Part shown: piece by piece, positions 9,643 to 19,315 of the stretch | Position numbering within the stretch: position 1 is the first letter of the stretch | Layout: every line of letters starts with the position of its first letter | Assembly (NCBI GenBank): GCA_016930515.1 | Contig: JAFGGO010000183.1 | Location: forward strand, 1 to 46,863 | Origin: Promethearchaeota archaeon | Lineage (GTDB): Archaea; Asgardarchaeota; Lokiarchaeia; Sigyniarchaeales; SOKP01 | Direction of reading: 5' to 3' | Length of the DNA: 46,863 nucleotides | Made by a program: the position numbers and the translations under genes | The notes under the pieces: generated by a model | Database searches by the model: none | Told to the model about the DNA's origin: nothing | The model's input: the letters and a program-made list of their open reading frames with translations, nothing else

Positions 9643-11265
9643 ATGAGCCAAGTAAATGATATCAACAAGGTTAAACAAATAGCAAGAGCCACTATTGATT
9701 ATATTATAAATCATCCGAATATTAATAAATCAAAAATAACAAATGTAAAAGCAAAATTTGCCAAAAAATTTTCTTTTAATGGTGTAATAAAAAACGCAAC
9801 GATCCTGGAGATGGCAACCAAAGAAGAAAGGAAAGTAATAACCCAAATATTAAAAAGAAGGAAAACGAGGACATTATCTGGAGTTAGTGTTATAGCAATA
9901 ATGACGAAACCACTACCCTGTCCAGGGGGGTGTATTTTTTGTCCAGGAAAAGAATCTCAACCTGAGCACCACGCAGCTCAATCTTATACCGGTAAAGAAC
10001 CCGCAGCAATGCGCTCAATTTATTGCAATTACGATCCGTACGAACAGGTTAAATGTCGAATCAGTGATCTAGAAGCTATAGGTCACAATGTAGATAAGAT
10101 AGAACTTATCCTTATGGGTGGCACTTTGCTTTCGGCAGATCTTAAGTATCAAAAACAATTCGTTCAAGGTGCCATAGAAGGCGTTTTAGATAAGCGAGTT
10201 GAAACACTTGAGGAAGGAAAATTTTTGGCTGAAAAATCAAAAAGAAGGATAGTCGGAATTACTGTGGAAACAAGACCTGACTTTTGTAAAGAACGCGATA
10301 TCGATCTAATGTTGTCGTATGGAACAACGAGGGTAGAAATTGGAGTTCAGACCATTTACGACGATATTTATCACATAGTTCAAAGAGGTCATACAACAAT
10401 CGATAGTATCGAAGCTATAAGAATCGCTAAAGACGCTGGATTAAAAATTAACGCTCACTTGATGCCGAATCTCCCAGGTTCAAGTTACGAAAGGGATATT
10501 GAGACTTTCAATACAATTTTTACAAATCCCAATTACAAACCCGATATGTTAAAGATTTATCCATGTCTAGTTATAAAAGGAACTCGCTTGTGGGAATTAT
10601 GGAAAAATGATGAATATAAACCCTACTCTGTAGATGAATTGGTTAATTTATTAGCAGAAGTAAAACAGAATATACCGTCTTATATGCGCGTTCAAAGAAT
10701 AATGAGAGATATTCCCGCAACTTTAATAGAAGCTGGATGTAAAAATAGTAATTTAAGACAACTCGTTCTGGAAAGGTTAAAAGAACAGCAAAAAAAGTGT
10801 AATTGTATTAGATGCAGGGAATATGGAGTAGGTAATCGTAAAATTGAATCTAATAATATTAATTTTGAAAATATTGAATTATATCGGCAAGAGTATGAGG
10901 CATCTCAAGGACAAGAAATATTTTTATCCTACGAAAATAAAATTGAAGGCTACTTGCTTGGGTATTTAAGGCTTAGAAAACCATCTGAACGCGCTCATAG
11001 GAAGGAATTAAATGATGGAAAAACCTCTATCGTGAGAGAAATAAAGATTGTCGGTGAATTGGTTCCAAAAAATGCAAAAGCGAGCAGAGCGACTCAAATC
11101 CAACATAGAGGTTATGGGAGATTGTTAATGGAGAATGCGGAAAAATTATCGAAAGAAGTGTTTGATTCAAAAAAAATTGCTGTTATTAGCGGAATTGGGG
11201 TTAGAGATTGGTTTTACGAGCAAAACTACAAACCAGACGGCCCTTATGTGTCAAAAAGGATATAA
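9643..11265 (+). CDS. elp3: Archaeal Elp3 tRNA U34 carboxymethyltransferase (radical SAM plus acetyltransferase)
   Basis: Builds the 5-carboxymethyl group on uridine 34 of tRNAs with acetyl-CoA. The 540 residues show a basic N-terminal tRNA-binding part, a radical SAM core with Cys93, Cys97 and Cys100 in LPCPGGCIFCPG, the ethylene-bridge region MGGTLLSAD, and GVQTIYDDIYHIVQRGH. A zinc-binding CNCIRCREYG segment lies near residue 385. A C-terminal GNAT domain (about 410-540) has the acetyl-CoA loop QHRGYG. In archaea Elp3 works without the other Elongator subunits. Confidence 0.95.
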   Translation: MSQVNDINKVKQIARATIDYIINHPNINKSKITNVKAKFAKKFSFNGVIKNATILEMATKEERKVITQILKRRKTRTLSGVSVIAIMTKPLPCPGGCIFCPGKESQPEHHAAQSYTGKEPAAMRSIYCNYDPYEQVKCRISDLEAIGHNVDKIELILMGGTLLSADLKYQKQFVQGAIEGVLDKRVETLEEGKFLAEKSKRRIVGITVETRPDFCKERDIDLMLSYGTTRVEIGVQTIYDDIYHIVQRGHTTIDSIEAIRIAKDAGLKINAHLMPNLPGSSYERDIETFNTIFTNPNYKPDMLKIYPCLVIKGTRLWELWKNDEYKPYSVDELVNLLAEVKQNIPSYMRVQRIMRDIPATLIEAGCKNSNLRQLVLERLKEQQKKCNCIRCREYGVGNRKIESNNINFENIELYRQEYEASQGQEIFLSYENKIEGYLLGYLRLRKPSERAHRKELNDGKTSIVREIKIVGELVPKNAKASRATQIQHRGYGRLLMENAEKLSKEVFDSKKIAVISGIGVRDWFYEQNYKPDGPYVSKRI

Positions 11266-11366
11266 AAAAACAATTAATTACTATTGAATATGATTCATAA
11301 CTATAAAGGATAAGGTTAAAAACTGATATAGTATTGTAATTTACATCAACGAAAAAAGTGTTTTAT

Positions 11367-11522
11367 ATGATTTGTGAAAAATGTGGACGAACGATGTCAA
11401 GAACGAGAGTTCGTCATGTAAATATATGTCAAAAAGTAACCACGCATGTGTTTTGCTCAAAAGAATGTAAAGATCATTGGTGTTTTGATATTCAAAAAGG
11501 AAAAATTAAAATTGAGAATTAA
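11367..11522 (+). CDS. 51-residue TRASH-like zinc protein
   Basis: A mini-protein MICEKCGRTMSRTRVRHVN... starting at ATG 11367 and ending at TAA 11520. It has CxxC at residues 3-6 and a second set, FCSKEC with a further Cys (HWC). This pattern resembles the TRASH/MYM treble-clef zinc fingers, which sense metals or bind partners. It lies between elp3 and gatE on the same strand, with AT-rich spacers on both sides. The regular Cys pattern makes a real gene likely. Confidence 0.65.
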   Translation: MICEKCGRTMSRTRVRHVNICQKVTTHVFCSKECKDHWCFDIQKGKIKIEN

Positions 11523-11575
11523 TTTCCTCCCTTTTTAACTTTATTCACTTAATCCCTAAAAGAGAATGATTTATT

Positions 11576-13498
11576 ATGGTAAAACTCGATTATCAAAAGA
11601 TTGGACTTAAGTGCGGCTTGGAAATCCACCAGCAACTCGACTCAAAAACAAAGCTTTTTTGTAGATGCCCTAACGAGCTTCAAGGCACTCGGGAACCCGA
11701 CTTTACTGTTAAACGTACAATGAGACCTGTTTTAGGAGAAATGGGAAAATACGACGAGGCGATGCTCACTGAATATCAGAAAGGTTTGGGTATCGTATAC
11801 GAATGTTATAACGATGTTATTTGTACCTACGAATTAGACGAAACCCCTCCCTTTTTATGCAGTATTGAAGCAAAACATATAGCACTAGAAATAGCACTCC
11901 TTTTAAATTCTAAAATTATAGAAGAAATGCATGTCTGTAGGAAAAATTATCTGGATGGAAGCGTTCCATGTGGCTTTCAAAGGACTATGATTTTAGCGAA
12001 AGACGGCTTTATATCGCTAGAAAATGGAAAGAAGATAAGTATTGATATAGTTTGCTTGGAAGAAGACGCTGCACGTAAGACTAAATTCGAAAAAGGTAAT
12101 AATTATTATCGCTTGGATAGGTTAGGCATTCCATTGGTAGAGATTACAACAAATCCCGATATTAGTCATCCTGAGGAATGTCGAGAATGCGCAGAAAGGC
12201 TAGGATTATTATTATGGTCGACAAAAGTAAAGAAAGTACTTGGTTCGATTAGGCAAGACATTAATGTTAGCATAACCGGTGGCACCCGTATCGAAATAAA
12301 GGGAGTTCAAAAATTGGACTGGATTCCCTTGCTTATTGATAGAGAGATAGAACGGCAACAAGGCTTGCTTTGGGTATCGAGTGAAATAAAAAAAAGAGGC
12401 CTTAATATATTGGATGTTCCCGAAAAACCTATTGATTTGTCTCGAAAATTGGTAAAATCAACATCTAAATTTATTTCTAATGGTATTAAAAATGGGAAAA
12501 AAATTTATGGGGTTAATTTTCCTGGATTTAAAGGCTTGTTTGGGAAAGAATTGATGACTGATTATCGATTCGGAACGGAAGTTAGCAGCAAGGTTAAAGC
12601 CATTTCTGGATTAAAGGGAATCATCCATTCTGATGAAAATTTAGATAAATACAAGTTCACTGAAGCAGATATAAAGACATTAAAGGAGAATTTATTTGTT
12701 CAAGAAGGTGATTGTTTCTTGCTAGTTCTTGGAAATAAAGAAGAAGTCGAAAAAGCAATTGATGTTGCTATTGAACGAATTAAAAAAGCCTTTCAAGGTG
12801 TACCTCCCGAAACCCGAAGAGCTCTTGAAGATGGAAGAACAGAATTCTTAAGGGAACTTCATGGGGGTGCTAGATTATATCCTGATACTGATTCGCAAGC
12901 AATATATAACGAGGATAAAGAAATATTGGAGTTAAAGAAAAAACTTCCTGCGTATCCATGGGACACTATCAAGAATTATTCTAAAAAATTCCATCAAGAT
13001 GAAAATATGATAAAAGATCTCATATTCAGCGATAATCTTGGTTTATTTGAAATTCTAATTAAAATTTATCCAGATAATCCTACTAAAATCGTTACTACCT
13101 TATTACAGACAACAACTGCCCTTAGAAGGGACGGTAAGCAAATAGAAAATATAGGAAACAATGATTTTATCGACATATTTACTCTTTTAAAAAACGGAGA
13201 AATAAGTAACGAAGCCGTGGAGGAATTGATGATCGCAAAAGCAGATAATCCCAACTTGTCAATAAGAGAATTAAAAGGAAAATTGAACATTGAAATCCCA
13301 TCGGAAGAAGAGATAGAAAAAAAAATAAAATCTGAAGTGAATAACAACGAAGATTTAATCAAAAACCGCAAAATGGGCGCTCTTGGACCTTTAATGGGAC
13401 CGTTAATGAAAGAATTCAGAAATAAAATAGATGGTAAAATCATCTCTGAGATGCTCAAGAAACACCTTCAAAAGAAGATAAAGGAGTTAGGATTATAA
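11576..13498 (+). CDS. gatE: Glutamyl-tRNA(Gln) amidotransferase subunit E
   Basis: With GatD it converts Glu-tRNA(Gln) to Gln-tRNA(Gln), the archaeal route to Gln-tRNA. The 640-residue protein shows the GatB/E cradle motifs GLEIHQQLDSKTKLFCRCP at the start, LEEDAARK and DRLGIPLVEITTNPDI. An AspRS-like insertion marks GatE rather than GatB, and RRALEDGRTEFLRELHGGARLYPDTD lies near residue 430. A helical tail contacts tRNA. gatD starts on the base after the gatE stop, so the two subunits are made together. Confidence 0.97.
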   Translation: MVKLDYQKIGLKCGLEIHQQLDSKTKLFCRCPNELQGTREPDFTVKRTMRPVLGEMGKYDEAMLTEYQKGLGIVYECYNDVICTYELDETPPFLCSIEAKHIALEIALLLNSKIIEEMHVCRKNYLDGSVPCGFQRTMILAKDGFISLENGKKISIDIVCLEEDAARKTKFEKGNNYYRLDRLGIPLVEITTNPDISHPEECRECAERLGLLLWSTKVKKVLGSIRQDINVSITGGTRIEIKGVQKLDWIPLLIDREIERQQGLLWVSSEIKKRGLNILDVPEKPIDLSRKLVKSTSKFISNGIKNGKKIYGVNFPGFKGLFGKELMTDYRFGTEVSSKVKAISGLKGIIHSDENLDKYKFTEADIKTLKENLFVQEGDCFLLVLGNKEEVEKAIDVAIERIKKAFQGVPPETRRALEDGRTEFLRELHGGARLYPDTDSQAIYNEDKEILELKKKLPAYPWDTIKNYSKKFHQDENMIKDLIFSDNLGLFEILIKIYPDNPTKIVTTLLQTTTALRRDGKQIENIGNNDFIDIFTLLKNGEISNEAVEELMIAKADNPNLSIRELKGKLNIEIPSEEEIEKKIKSEVNNNEDLIKNRKMGALGPLMGPLMKEFRNKIDGKIISEMLKKHLQKKIKELGL

Positions 13499-14863
13499 AT
13501 GGACGAACAACATTTAAGAGGTTACAAAGGAAAATCAAGAGAAGTATTGGAAGAAAATCAAATCGATACTTGGGATATTTTAAAGATATCGTCAAACCAA
13601 GGTGAATTCGAAGGTGTCCTGCTTCCAAGAAGCGAATATTCTCATCCAAACTTTATTGAATTAAAGTTAAAAAATAATTATAATGTTGGAATTGATGTTC
13701 TAAAAATAACCAATATAAAAAAAATTGGGACCAAGAAAGCTTCATATAAAATTCCAGAAAAGAAATTCCCAAAAAACAAGAAACTTCCAAACTTAAAATT
13801 ATTGGGTACGGGAGGAACGGTGGCTTCCCGGCTAGATTACACCACGGGTGCAGTTATTCCATCATTTACTCCAGGAGAATTATTTAGTTCTGTCCCCGAA
13901 CTCGCAGAAATATGCAATTTAGAAACTGAAATAGTGTTTGAAATCTTATCGGAGAATATGAAACCAGAATATTGGCAGGAATTAGCGAAAAAAGTAGAAA
14001 AGGCAGCTAATGACGGAAAAGACGGCATTGTAATAGGACACGGAACTGATACAATGGGCTTTACAGGCGCCGCGCTATCTTTTATGTTAAAGGATCTTTC
14101 AATTCCCGTGGTACTGGTCGGAAGTCAAAGGAGTTCCGACCGTCCCTCTTCTGACGCGGCCCTTAATTTGATTAACGCAGCAGTTGTTGCCACCTCTGAT
14201 TTAGCAGAAGTAGTAGTTACGATGTTAGGCTCAACTCAACACGAATATGGACTCATTCATCGTGGTGCATTAGTCCGAAAAATGCATTCTTCGGTTAGGC
14301 ATACTTTTAGAACCATTAATGACATTCCATTGGGAATGGTTAAAGATAGAAAGATTAGAATGTTTAAGCAGGATTATAAAAAGCGGTCAAAAAGTTCAGA
14401 AACAATTGCTCTTACGAATTTTGAGAAAAAAATAGCCCTAGTAAACACTTACCCTGGAATGAGTAACGAGGTAGTAAATTTTTATATTGATAAGAATTAT
14501 AAGGGCATCGTTTTTGCAGGAACGGGTTTAGGACACCTTAATACGGAATTATACAAATCGATAAAATCGGCTATTGAACAAGATATAATAGTGGTGATGA
14601 CCTTACAAACATTACATGGGTTTACTGGTATGAATGTTTATTCGACTGGAAGGGAATTACTCAATATTGGTGTAATACCTGGAAAAAATTTACTTCCCGA
14701 AACCGCTTATGTTAAGCTCGGTTGGGTTCTCGGTCAAAAAAACGACCCAAAAGAAGTAAGGGAGTTATTTCTTGCTAATATAGCCTCCGAATTTATCGAA
14801 AGAGAGATTCCAATCGCATTTAATTACGATATTGACAATCTTTTAAGGGATAATATTATTTAA
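13499..14863 (+). CDS. gatD: Glutamyl-tRNA(Gln) amidotransferase subunit D
   Basis: Asparaginase-type glutaminase that supplies ammonia to GatE. In the 454 residues an N-terminal beta-barrel (about 1-85) precedes an L-asparaginase fold. Catalytic motifs are LLGTGGTVASRLDYTTGAV near residue 100 and VIGHGTDTMGFTG near residue 180, with the nucleophile and TD pair present. Starts immediately after gatE. Its stop overlaps by 4 bases the stop of the convergent gene. Confidence 0.97.
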   Translation: MDEQHLRGYKGKSREVLEENQIDTWDILKISSNQGEFEGVLLPRSEYSHPNFIELKLKNNYNVGIDVLKITNIKKIGTKKASYKIPEKKFPKNKKLPNLKLLGTGGTVASRLDYTTGAVIPSFTPGELFSSVPELAEICNLETEIVFEILSENMKPEYWQELAKKVEKAANDGKDGIVIGHGTDTMGFTGAALSFMLKDLSIPVVLVGSQRSSDRPSSDAALNLINAAVVATSDLAEVVVTMLGSTQHEYGLIHRGALVRKMHSSVRHTFRTINDIPLGMVKDRKIRMFKQDYKKRSKSSETIALTNFEKKIALVNTYPGMSNEVVNFYIDKNYKGIVFAGTGLGHLNTELYKSIKSAIEQDIIVVMTLQTLHGFTGMNVYSTGRELLNIGVIPGKNLLPETAYVKLGWVLGQKNDPKEVRELFLANIASEFIEREIPIAFNYDIDNLLRDNII

Positions 14864-15429
14864 TGCTTCTCAATTCGAAGAAAATCAATTATACCCTTCC
14901 CTCGACACTTTCCTTGGGCGTCTATATACAAGAGTAATGCGTGTTCGGAACAATCCTTGCTTGAATGGATGTTTATATAAGAAAAAGGATATTTTTTAAT
15001 CTGGGACGCATCAAAATTAATACTGTTAATTTTTTTTTTACATTTTGGACACATAGCAATAAATTTATTTTTCATTCCATCCTCGTTGATTTCGTTAATT
15101 TGATCGATTTCTCGCAGTTGCTTGAAGTAATTTTTTTTTAGATCCAATTTAGCTAGGTGCTTTGCTCGCATGTTTATTTCTCGAATAATAACACTAAAAT
15201 TAGTAGCAAAATACGCTTCAAAATCGCTTCTCAAGCACTCAAGGACATAATCTACTTCTTCTTCGGATTCTGGACAGAACTGCCCGTTCATGATGTAATT
15301 AGAAGATTGGAATCCCGTTATGAAAAAGTCCAACATAATGGATTTTATGACCTTATAAGCAGAATCGGTTTCATTAAAAATATACAAGTCGTTCCGTTTC
15401 TTTTTCATGTTTATCATTTTTATATTCAA
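14860..15429 (-). CDS. Hypothetical protein with a C-terminal CPxC...C...H zinc domain
   Basis: A 189-residue protein. Residues 1-125 are helical and include a profilin/roadblock-like length of mixed sequence that I cannot assign. The C-terminal 60 residues hold CPKC, then HSSKDCSEHALLLYID and a final CRGKG, which suggests a zinc-stabilised small domain. Similar Cys/His tails occur in uncharacterised Asgard proteins, from memory. Alternative starts exist at the internal Met codons near residues 5 and 8. Function unknown. Confidence 0.6.
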   Translation of the reverse strand: MNIKMINMKKKRNDLYIFNETDSAYKVIKSIMLDFFITGFQSSNYIMNGQFCPESEEEVDYVLECLRSDFEAYFATNFSVIIREINMRAKHLAKLDLKKNYFKQLREIDQINEINEDGMKNKFIAMCPKCKKKINSINFDASQIKKYPFSYINIHSSKDCSEHALLLYIDAQGKCRGKGIIDFLRIEKH

Positions 15430-15593
15430 AAAATTTGATATGAATTTTTTCCAATATGAATTTTATTACTAGATATGATTTTAAAGTCCTCACCTTAATA
15501 CAACACAAATCACTTGAATTTAAAAGAAATTTCGCAAAAAATTTAAGGATTCATTAATTTCATAATATATCATTTTAGTACTAGTGAACGAAA

Positions 15594-16325
15594 ATGGGAA
15601 AAAGAATACTCGTACAGAGAAAAGGCCGAGGAAACCTCTGGGCTCGTTCTCCAAGCCATAGGCATGTTGGTGAAGTAAAATACCGCCCTTTTGTAAAGAA
15701 AGAAAAGGAGTTCAAATTTAAAGTTATGGAACTCTTGCATGCCCCTGGAAGGGGTGCTCCCGTTGCTGTTATCAAATACGAAGATAACAACTCGACTTCC
15801 TTATGGCTTCCACCGGAAGGAGTATACGAGGGTCAGGAATTCGTACAACATCGAACAGGCTATGGTCAAGAAGTTACTGTTGGAAATGTAATGCCCTTGA
15901 AAAAAATGCCTTTAGGAACGCTTGTTTTCAACATTGAAGGCACGCCACAAGACGGTGGAAAATTTGCAAGAGCCTCTGGAGTTGCTGCCGTGGTTAAAAA
16001 TAAAACTGGAGAAAAAGTTGAGGTTCTATTCCGATCAAAAAAATCGAAATGGTTCGATAGCAAATGCCTATGTACTGTAGGAGTGGTTGCTGGAGGGGGA
16101 AGGACAGATAAACCTTTCTTAAAAGCGGGTAATAAGCATTATTATATTCGTTCAAAAGCAAAGAAATGGCCTATAGTAAGAGGTGTCACAATGAATGCCG
16201 CATCTCACCCATATGGTGGGGGTGCCAAACAATCTCCGCACAAATCTACTACTACCAGTCGCAATGCGCCCCCTGGAAGAAAAGTTGGACAAATAGCCGC
16301 GCGAAGAACAGGACACCAAAATTAA
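15594..16325 (+). CDS. rpl2: Large-subunit ribosomal protein uL2
   Basis: Essential 50S protein near the peptidyl-transferase centre. The 243 residues have the archaeal N-terminus MGKRILVQRKGRG, the SH3-like barrel in the middle, and the C-terminal MNAASHPYGGG loop that approaches the active site, followed by a basic RNA-binding tail. In most archaea rpl2 sits in the S10 operon next to L23 and S19; here it stands alone between a hypothetical gene and tfb. Confidence 0.97.
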   Translation: MGKRILVQRKGRGNLWARSPSHRHVGEVKYRPFVKKEKEFKFKVMELLHAPGRGAPVAVIKYEDNNSTSLWLPPEGVYEGQEFVQHRTGYGQEVTVGNVMPLKKMPLGTLVFNIEGTPQDGGKFARASGVAAVVKNKTGEKVEVLFRSKKSKWFDSKCLCTVGVVAGGGRTDKPFLKAGNKHYYIRSKAKKWPIVRGVTMNAASHPYGGGAKQSPHKSTTTSRNAPPGRKVGQIAARRTGHQN

Positions 16326-16470
16326 ATAACATATAGATTTCTTTCATATTTTTACTTCTATAGTTAATTTTCTTCCAATATACAATGTATTCATGTTTTT
16401 CTATGCTAAATTCAAATGATTATAATTTAAACAATCAAAAAAAGAAGAAAAATAAAGTAAATATAAATGT

Positions 16471-17352
16471 TTAAAAAGAAAAACTTATATTCCTTAAAAG
16501 ATCCTTATACCTCGAACGCAAGGTTACTTCGGTCACGCTGATAATATTCGAAATTTCTTTTTGACTTACTTTTTTATTTTTGAGTTTTGCCACCAGATAA
16601 ATAGCTCCGGCACATAAACCCTTAGGATCTTTACCGCAAATTGAAGTTTTATCAATAAAATTTTGGAGGATTTTTATTGCTTCTTTTTCAACTTCGATGT
16701 CCAAGCCCAAATCTGCGCAATACCTTGGAATGAGTGAAACAGGATCCACGTGTTGTGATTTTAAATTCAATTCTCTCACCAAAATCTTGTAGCATTTCTT
16801 TACGATGTTGGCGTTAATGGAAGCCTCGTCTAAAATTTCTTGGAGTGTTATTGGTACCTTTTCTTCCTTGCATACAAAATAAGAGCACGCAGCGACCATT
16901 CCGTTAATAGATCGACCACGCAAGAGCTTTCGCTTGAATACTTCCTTATAAAGGCGAATCGCTGCCTTTTTTACTCGTTCGGGAAAATTTAAATTACCTC
17001 CTATGCGTTTTAATTCGGTAATTGCAATTAACATGTTTCGCTTTTCCCATGTTAAGTGAGTGTTCCATTTTGCAGCTCGCCTTAAATCTGGATTTTTAAT
17101 TTTTGCCCTATCGATGATGGTGCTTAACCCGATATCGGGCATTAAAATCGAAATCGGACACCCCGTTCTCTCTTTTTTGTCCTTTTCTTGTTTTGTATAA
17201 GCTCTAATTCCGCTATGAGAAATATCTAATCCTTTTTCACCTACTACAAGTCCGCAGTGCTTGCAGACCGTCTCACCTCTTTCTTGAATGGAGATCGTAT
17301 CGCCACCACACTCAGGACAAAGACTCGTAAAAACTCCCAGTTCTACAACCAT
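16471..17352 (-). CDS. tfb: Transcription initiation factor TFB
   Basis: Archaeal TFIIB: bridges TBP-bound promoter DNA and RNA polymerase. From the chosen start at 17352 the protein has 293 residues. The start follows a purine-rich GGGGAG, and the 14 upstream codons in frame look non-coding. The zinc ribbon has Cys12, Cys15, Cys30 and Cys33. A B-reader/linker with DIGLSTIIDR and RRAAKWN follows, then two cyclin folds (about 100-195 and 200-293). A helix-turn-helix for BRE contact (SQKEISNIISVTEVTLRSRYKDL) closes the protein. Three phased repeats lie upstream. Confidence 0.93.
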   Translation of the reverse strand: MVVELGVFTSLCPECGGDTISIQERGETVCKHCGLVVGEKGLDISHSGIRAYTKQEKDKKERTGCPISILMPDIGLSTIIDRAKIKNPDLRRAAKWNTHLTWEKRNMLIAITELKRIGGNLNFPERVKKAAIRLYKEVFKRKLLRGRSINGMVAACSYFVCKEEKVPITLQEILDEASINANIVKKCYKILVRELNLKSQHVDPVSLIPRYCADLGLDIEVEKEAIKILQNFIDKTSICGKDPKGLCAGAIYLVAKLKNKKVSQKEISNIISVTEVTLRSRYKDLLRNISFSF

Positions 17353-17412
17353 TTTTTTTTCTCCCCTACACCCTATTATAAAAAATTTAATCAATTTCTT
17401 TGTGTGTAAAGA

Positions 17413-17468
17413 ACTTTTTTACAACAACAACAATCGTTTTTATTACAAAAGTCACTTTTTTACAACAA
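17413..17468 (-). repeat. Three phased 15-base repeats upstream of tfb
   Basis: ACTTTTTTACAACAA occurs exactly at 17413-17427 and again at 17454-17468. A related sequence (GTTTTTATTACAAAA) lies between them near 17435-17449. The spacing is about 20-21 bases, two helical turns, and the set is 60-116 bases upstream of the tfb start. On the gene strand the unit reads TTGTTGTAAAAAAGT. It may be a regulator binding array; the AT-rich background makes chance likeness possible for the middle copy but not for the exact pair. Confidence 0.45.
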
Positions 17469-18042
17469 AAAATTAATTAGTTGATAGTAAAATAGATGAT
17501 TATTAAGTATTTAAATGTTTTTGTGTGTACTTTTACTTAATTATTCTTTTGAATAAAACAATTTGGGAGTACAAAAGGGTAAATCGTATTTCTCTCCGAA
17601 GGATCCCTTAAAAATGTTTCTATTTGACGCCTACTCTTGGTTTACAAAATATGAGCGTTAATGGGTTAATAAAATTCTTAAAATTCTAATAGAATAGGCG
17701 AAGAGCCTTTAAAATGGAAGAGCATGTGTTTTTGTTCGTGTCGCGCGTACGAACATTTTTTACCAAAATAATTACAAAATGTTAACAAATCCGACAAAAA
17801 AGTCCCCAAATTTTTTTTTATCTTGAATTGAAAATAGAGTTGTTTGATATCGTAAAAAAAATTCTAAAAGTAATAATAATAATACCTGTTTTTTATAAGA
17901 ATAAATTTAAATTGTACTTTTTTTATATAGGTTTTGTTAACATTTCCGTTAAATCAGTCTTTATTTAATTAAGATACACTTAAAACAAAATTAAAATTAT
18001 TCTAACAACTAATTGAATCTGAGCCGATCTTCAATATCTTAT
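17469..18042. other. Long AT-rich spacer between tfb and the first DHp-receiver gene
   Basis: Nearly 600 bases with no convincing gene. The only GC-rich feature is a hairpin at 17733-17755 (arms TGTTCGT and ACGAACA, loop with CGCGCG) followed by six T. A 23-codon frame starting at ATG 17714 runs over it but has no support. The remainder is poly-A/T rich and should contain the promoters of both divergent genes. Confidence 0.4.
17733..17761 (+). terminator. Hairpin with GC-rich loop followed by a T run
   Basis: A perfect 7-bp inverted repeat, TGTTCGT at 17733-17739 and ACGAACA at 17749-17755, with a 9-base GC-rich loop and six T directly after. It stands out in the AT-rich spacer. It could be the 3' end of a small RNA transcribed from about 17600, or an operator. 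No gene ends just before it on the plus strand. Confidence 0.3.
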
Positions 18043-18059
18043 GGGAGGATACTTGGGTA

Positions 18060-19079
18060 ATGGTAAAAAACAGCGAAAAACCAGAGAAAAGTAAAAAATA
18101 TGAGGTTGAAGAAGACGAAAATGAAGATATTGAGGAAGATGATCCAGAAAAATCCAAAAACAAGAAATTAAGGGGAGAAGACATTAACGACGACGAAGAT
18201 GATGAATTTAATGAAGATGATCAAGAAAAAACCGAAGAAATGATAAGGTACGAAAAAGAAACGGGTAAGTATGCCATATGGCGGGGTATTATCACCGAAG
18301 GTTTTAAAAAGTGGAAAAAAGGGGAAAAAGTATATAACAGGGACAAGGAACGAATATCCTTGTATGTGTCCGACGAAACTAAGAATATGTGGCAAGATTT
18401 TATAAAGGAAAGTAATTATTCAACCATTTCGAGATTAATTAGGGATAGTGTTGATGCCTTTATATCACATAAATCTGAAGTGAACGAAAGCATTAATCGA
18501 TTAAATCCTGATACGATTGCAAACATGTCACACGCCTTAAAAGAACCTTTGACTTCAATCAAGGGGTATTCTCAATTATTGATCGAAAATTATAAAACCG
18601 AGTTAAGTAACAATGTTCTGGACACGATTAAAAACATTTTTGAACAAAGTATATTGCTTGAAAATAAAATCATAAGCTTTTTAGACGATATACAAGTTCA
18701 AACTCCAGAATACGATGTATTGCTCGTAGAAGACGACCTAGCGACGATAAGATTGATTACAAGTTATTTCGAAGGTAAGGGATATGCGTGTAAGGGTGTA
18801 GCTAGTGGTTCAAAGGGGATCGAAGAATTAAGAAATGCCACACCAAAGTTGATCTTGCTCGATATCATCCTACCAGACTTGTCGGGATATGAAATTTGTA
18901 AAACTCTGAAATCGGATAATGTTTATAAGAACATACCCGTCTATTTCTTGACTGCTATTTCTGGAAGCGAGGTAGAAAAAAAAATGAAGGAAACTGGTGC
19001 CAACGGATATATATTAAAACCGTTTAATTTTTCTGATTTTGATGTGATTTTTGACATCATTAAAAAGAAAAAAAGCTAA
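18060..19079 (+). CDS. RHH-like / DHp / receiver signalling protein, first copy
   Basis: A 339-residue protein. Residues 1-60 are very acidic and likely disordered. Residues 98-135 (RISLYVSDETKNMW...STISRLIRDSV) look like a ribbon-helix-helix DNA-binding unit. Residues 150-212 are a histidine-kinase dimerisation hairpin with His158 in MSHALKEPLTSIKGY. Residues 218-335 are a receiver domain with Asp225/226, phospho-acceptor Asp268, Thr298 and Lys320. No HATPase domain follows. The H-box reads HALKEPL, not the usual HELRTPL, so the acidic residue after His is missing. GGGAGG at 18043-18048 supports the ATG at 18060. It could pass phosphate between His and Asp, or sense a partner kinase. Confidence 0.75.
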   Translation: MVKNSEKPEKSKKYEVEEDENEDIEEDDPEKSKNKKLRGEDINDDEDDEFNEDDQEKTEEMIRYEKETGKYAIWRGIITEGFKKWKKGEKVYNRDKERISLYVSDETKNMWQDFIKESNYSTISRLIRDSVDAFISHKSEVNESINRLNPDTIANMSHALKEPLTSIKGYSQLLIENYKTELSNNVLDTIKNIFEQSILLENKIISFLDDIQVQTPEYDVLLVEDDLATIRLITSYFEGKGYACKGVASGSKGIEELRNATPKLILLDIILPDLSGYEICKTLKSDNVYKNIPVYFLTAISGSEVEKKMKETGANGYILKPFNFSDFDVIFDIIKKKKS

Positions 19080-19315
19080 AATTTCTGTCATCAACCTTAG
19101 ATAGTTTAATTTTTATAAGTTATTATATTAGATGAATTGAGGTTAGTTATTAACGAGTTAAGAGATACAAAGAATTTAGTACTTATCTTTATTTTAGATA
19201 TCACCCCGATAAATAATAATTTTTATATAAAATCTAAACAAATATTTAAATGGTAGAAAAAAAAATTCATGTATGATGATATCATCCAATTCACCAAGGG
19301 TTAAAGTTCTAAAAG

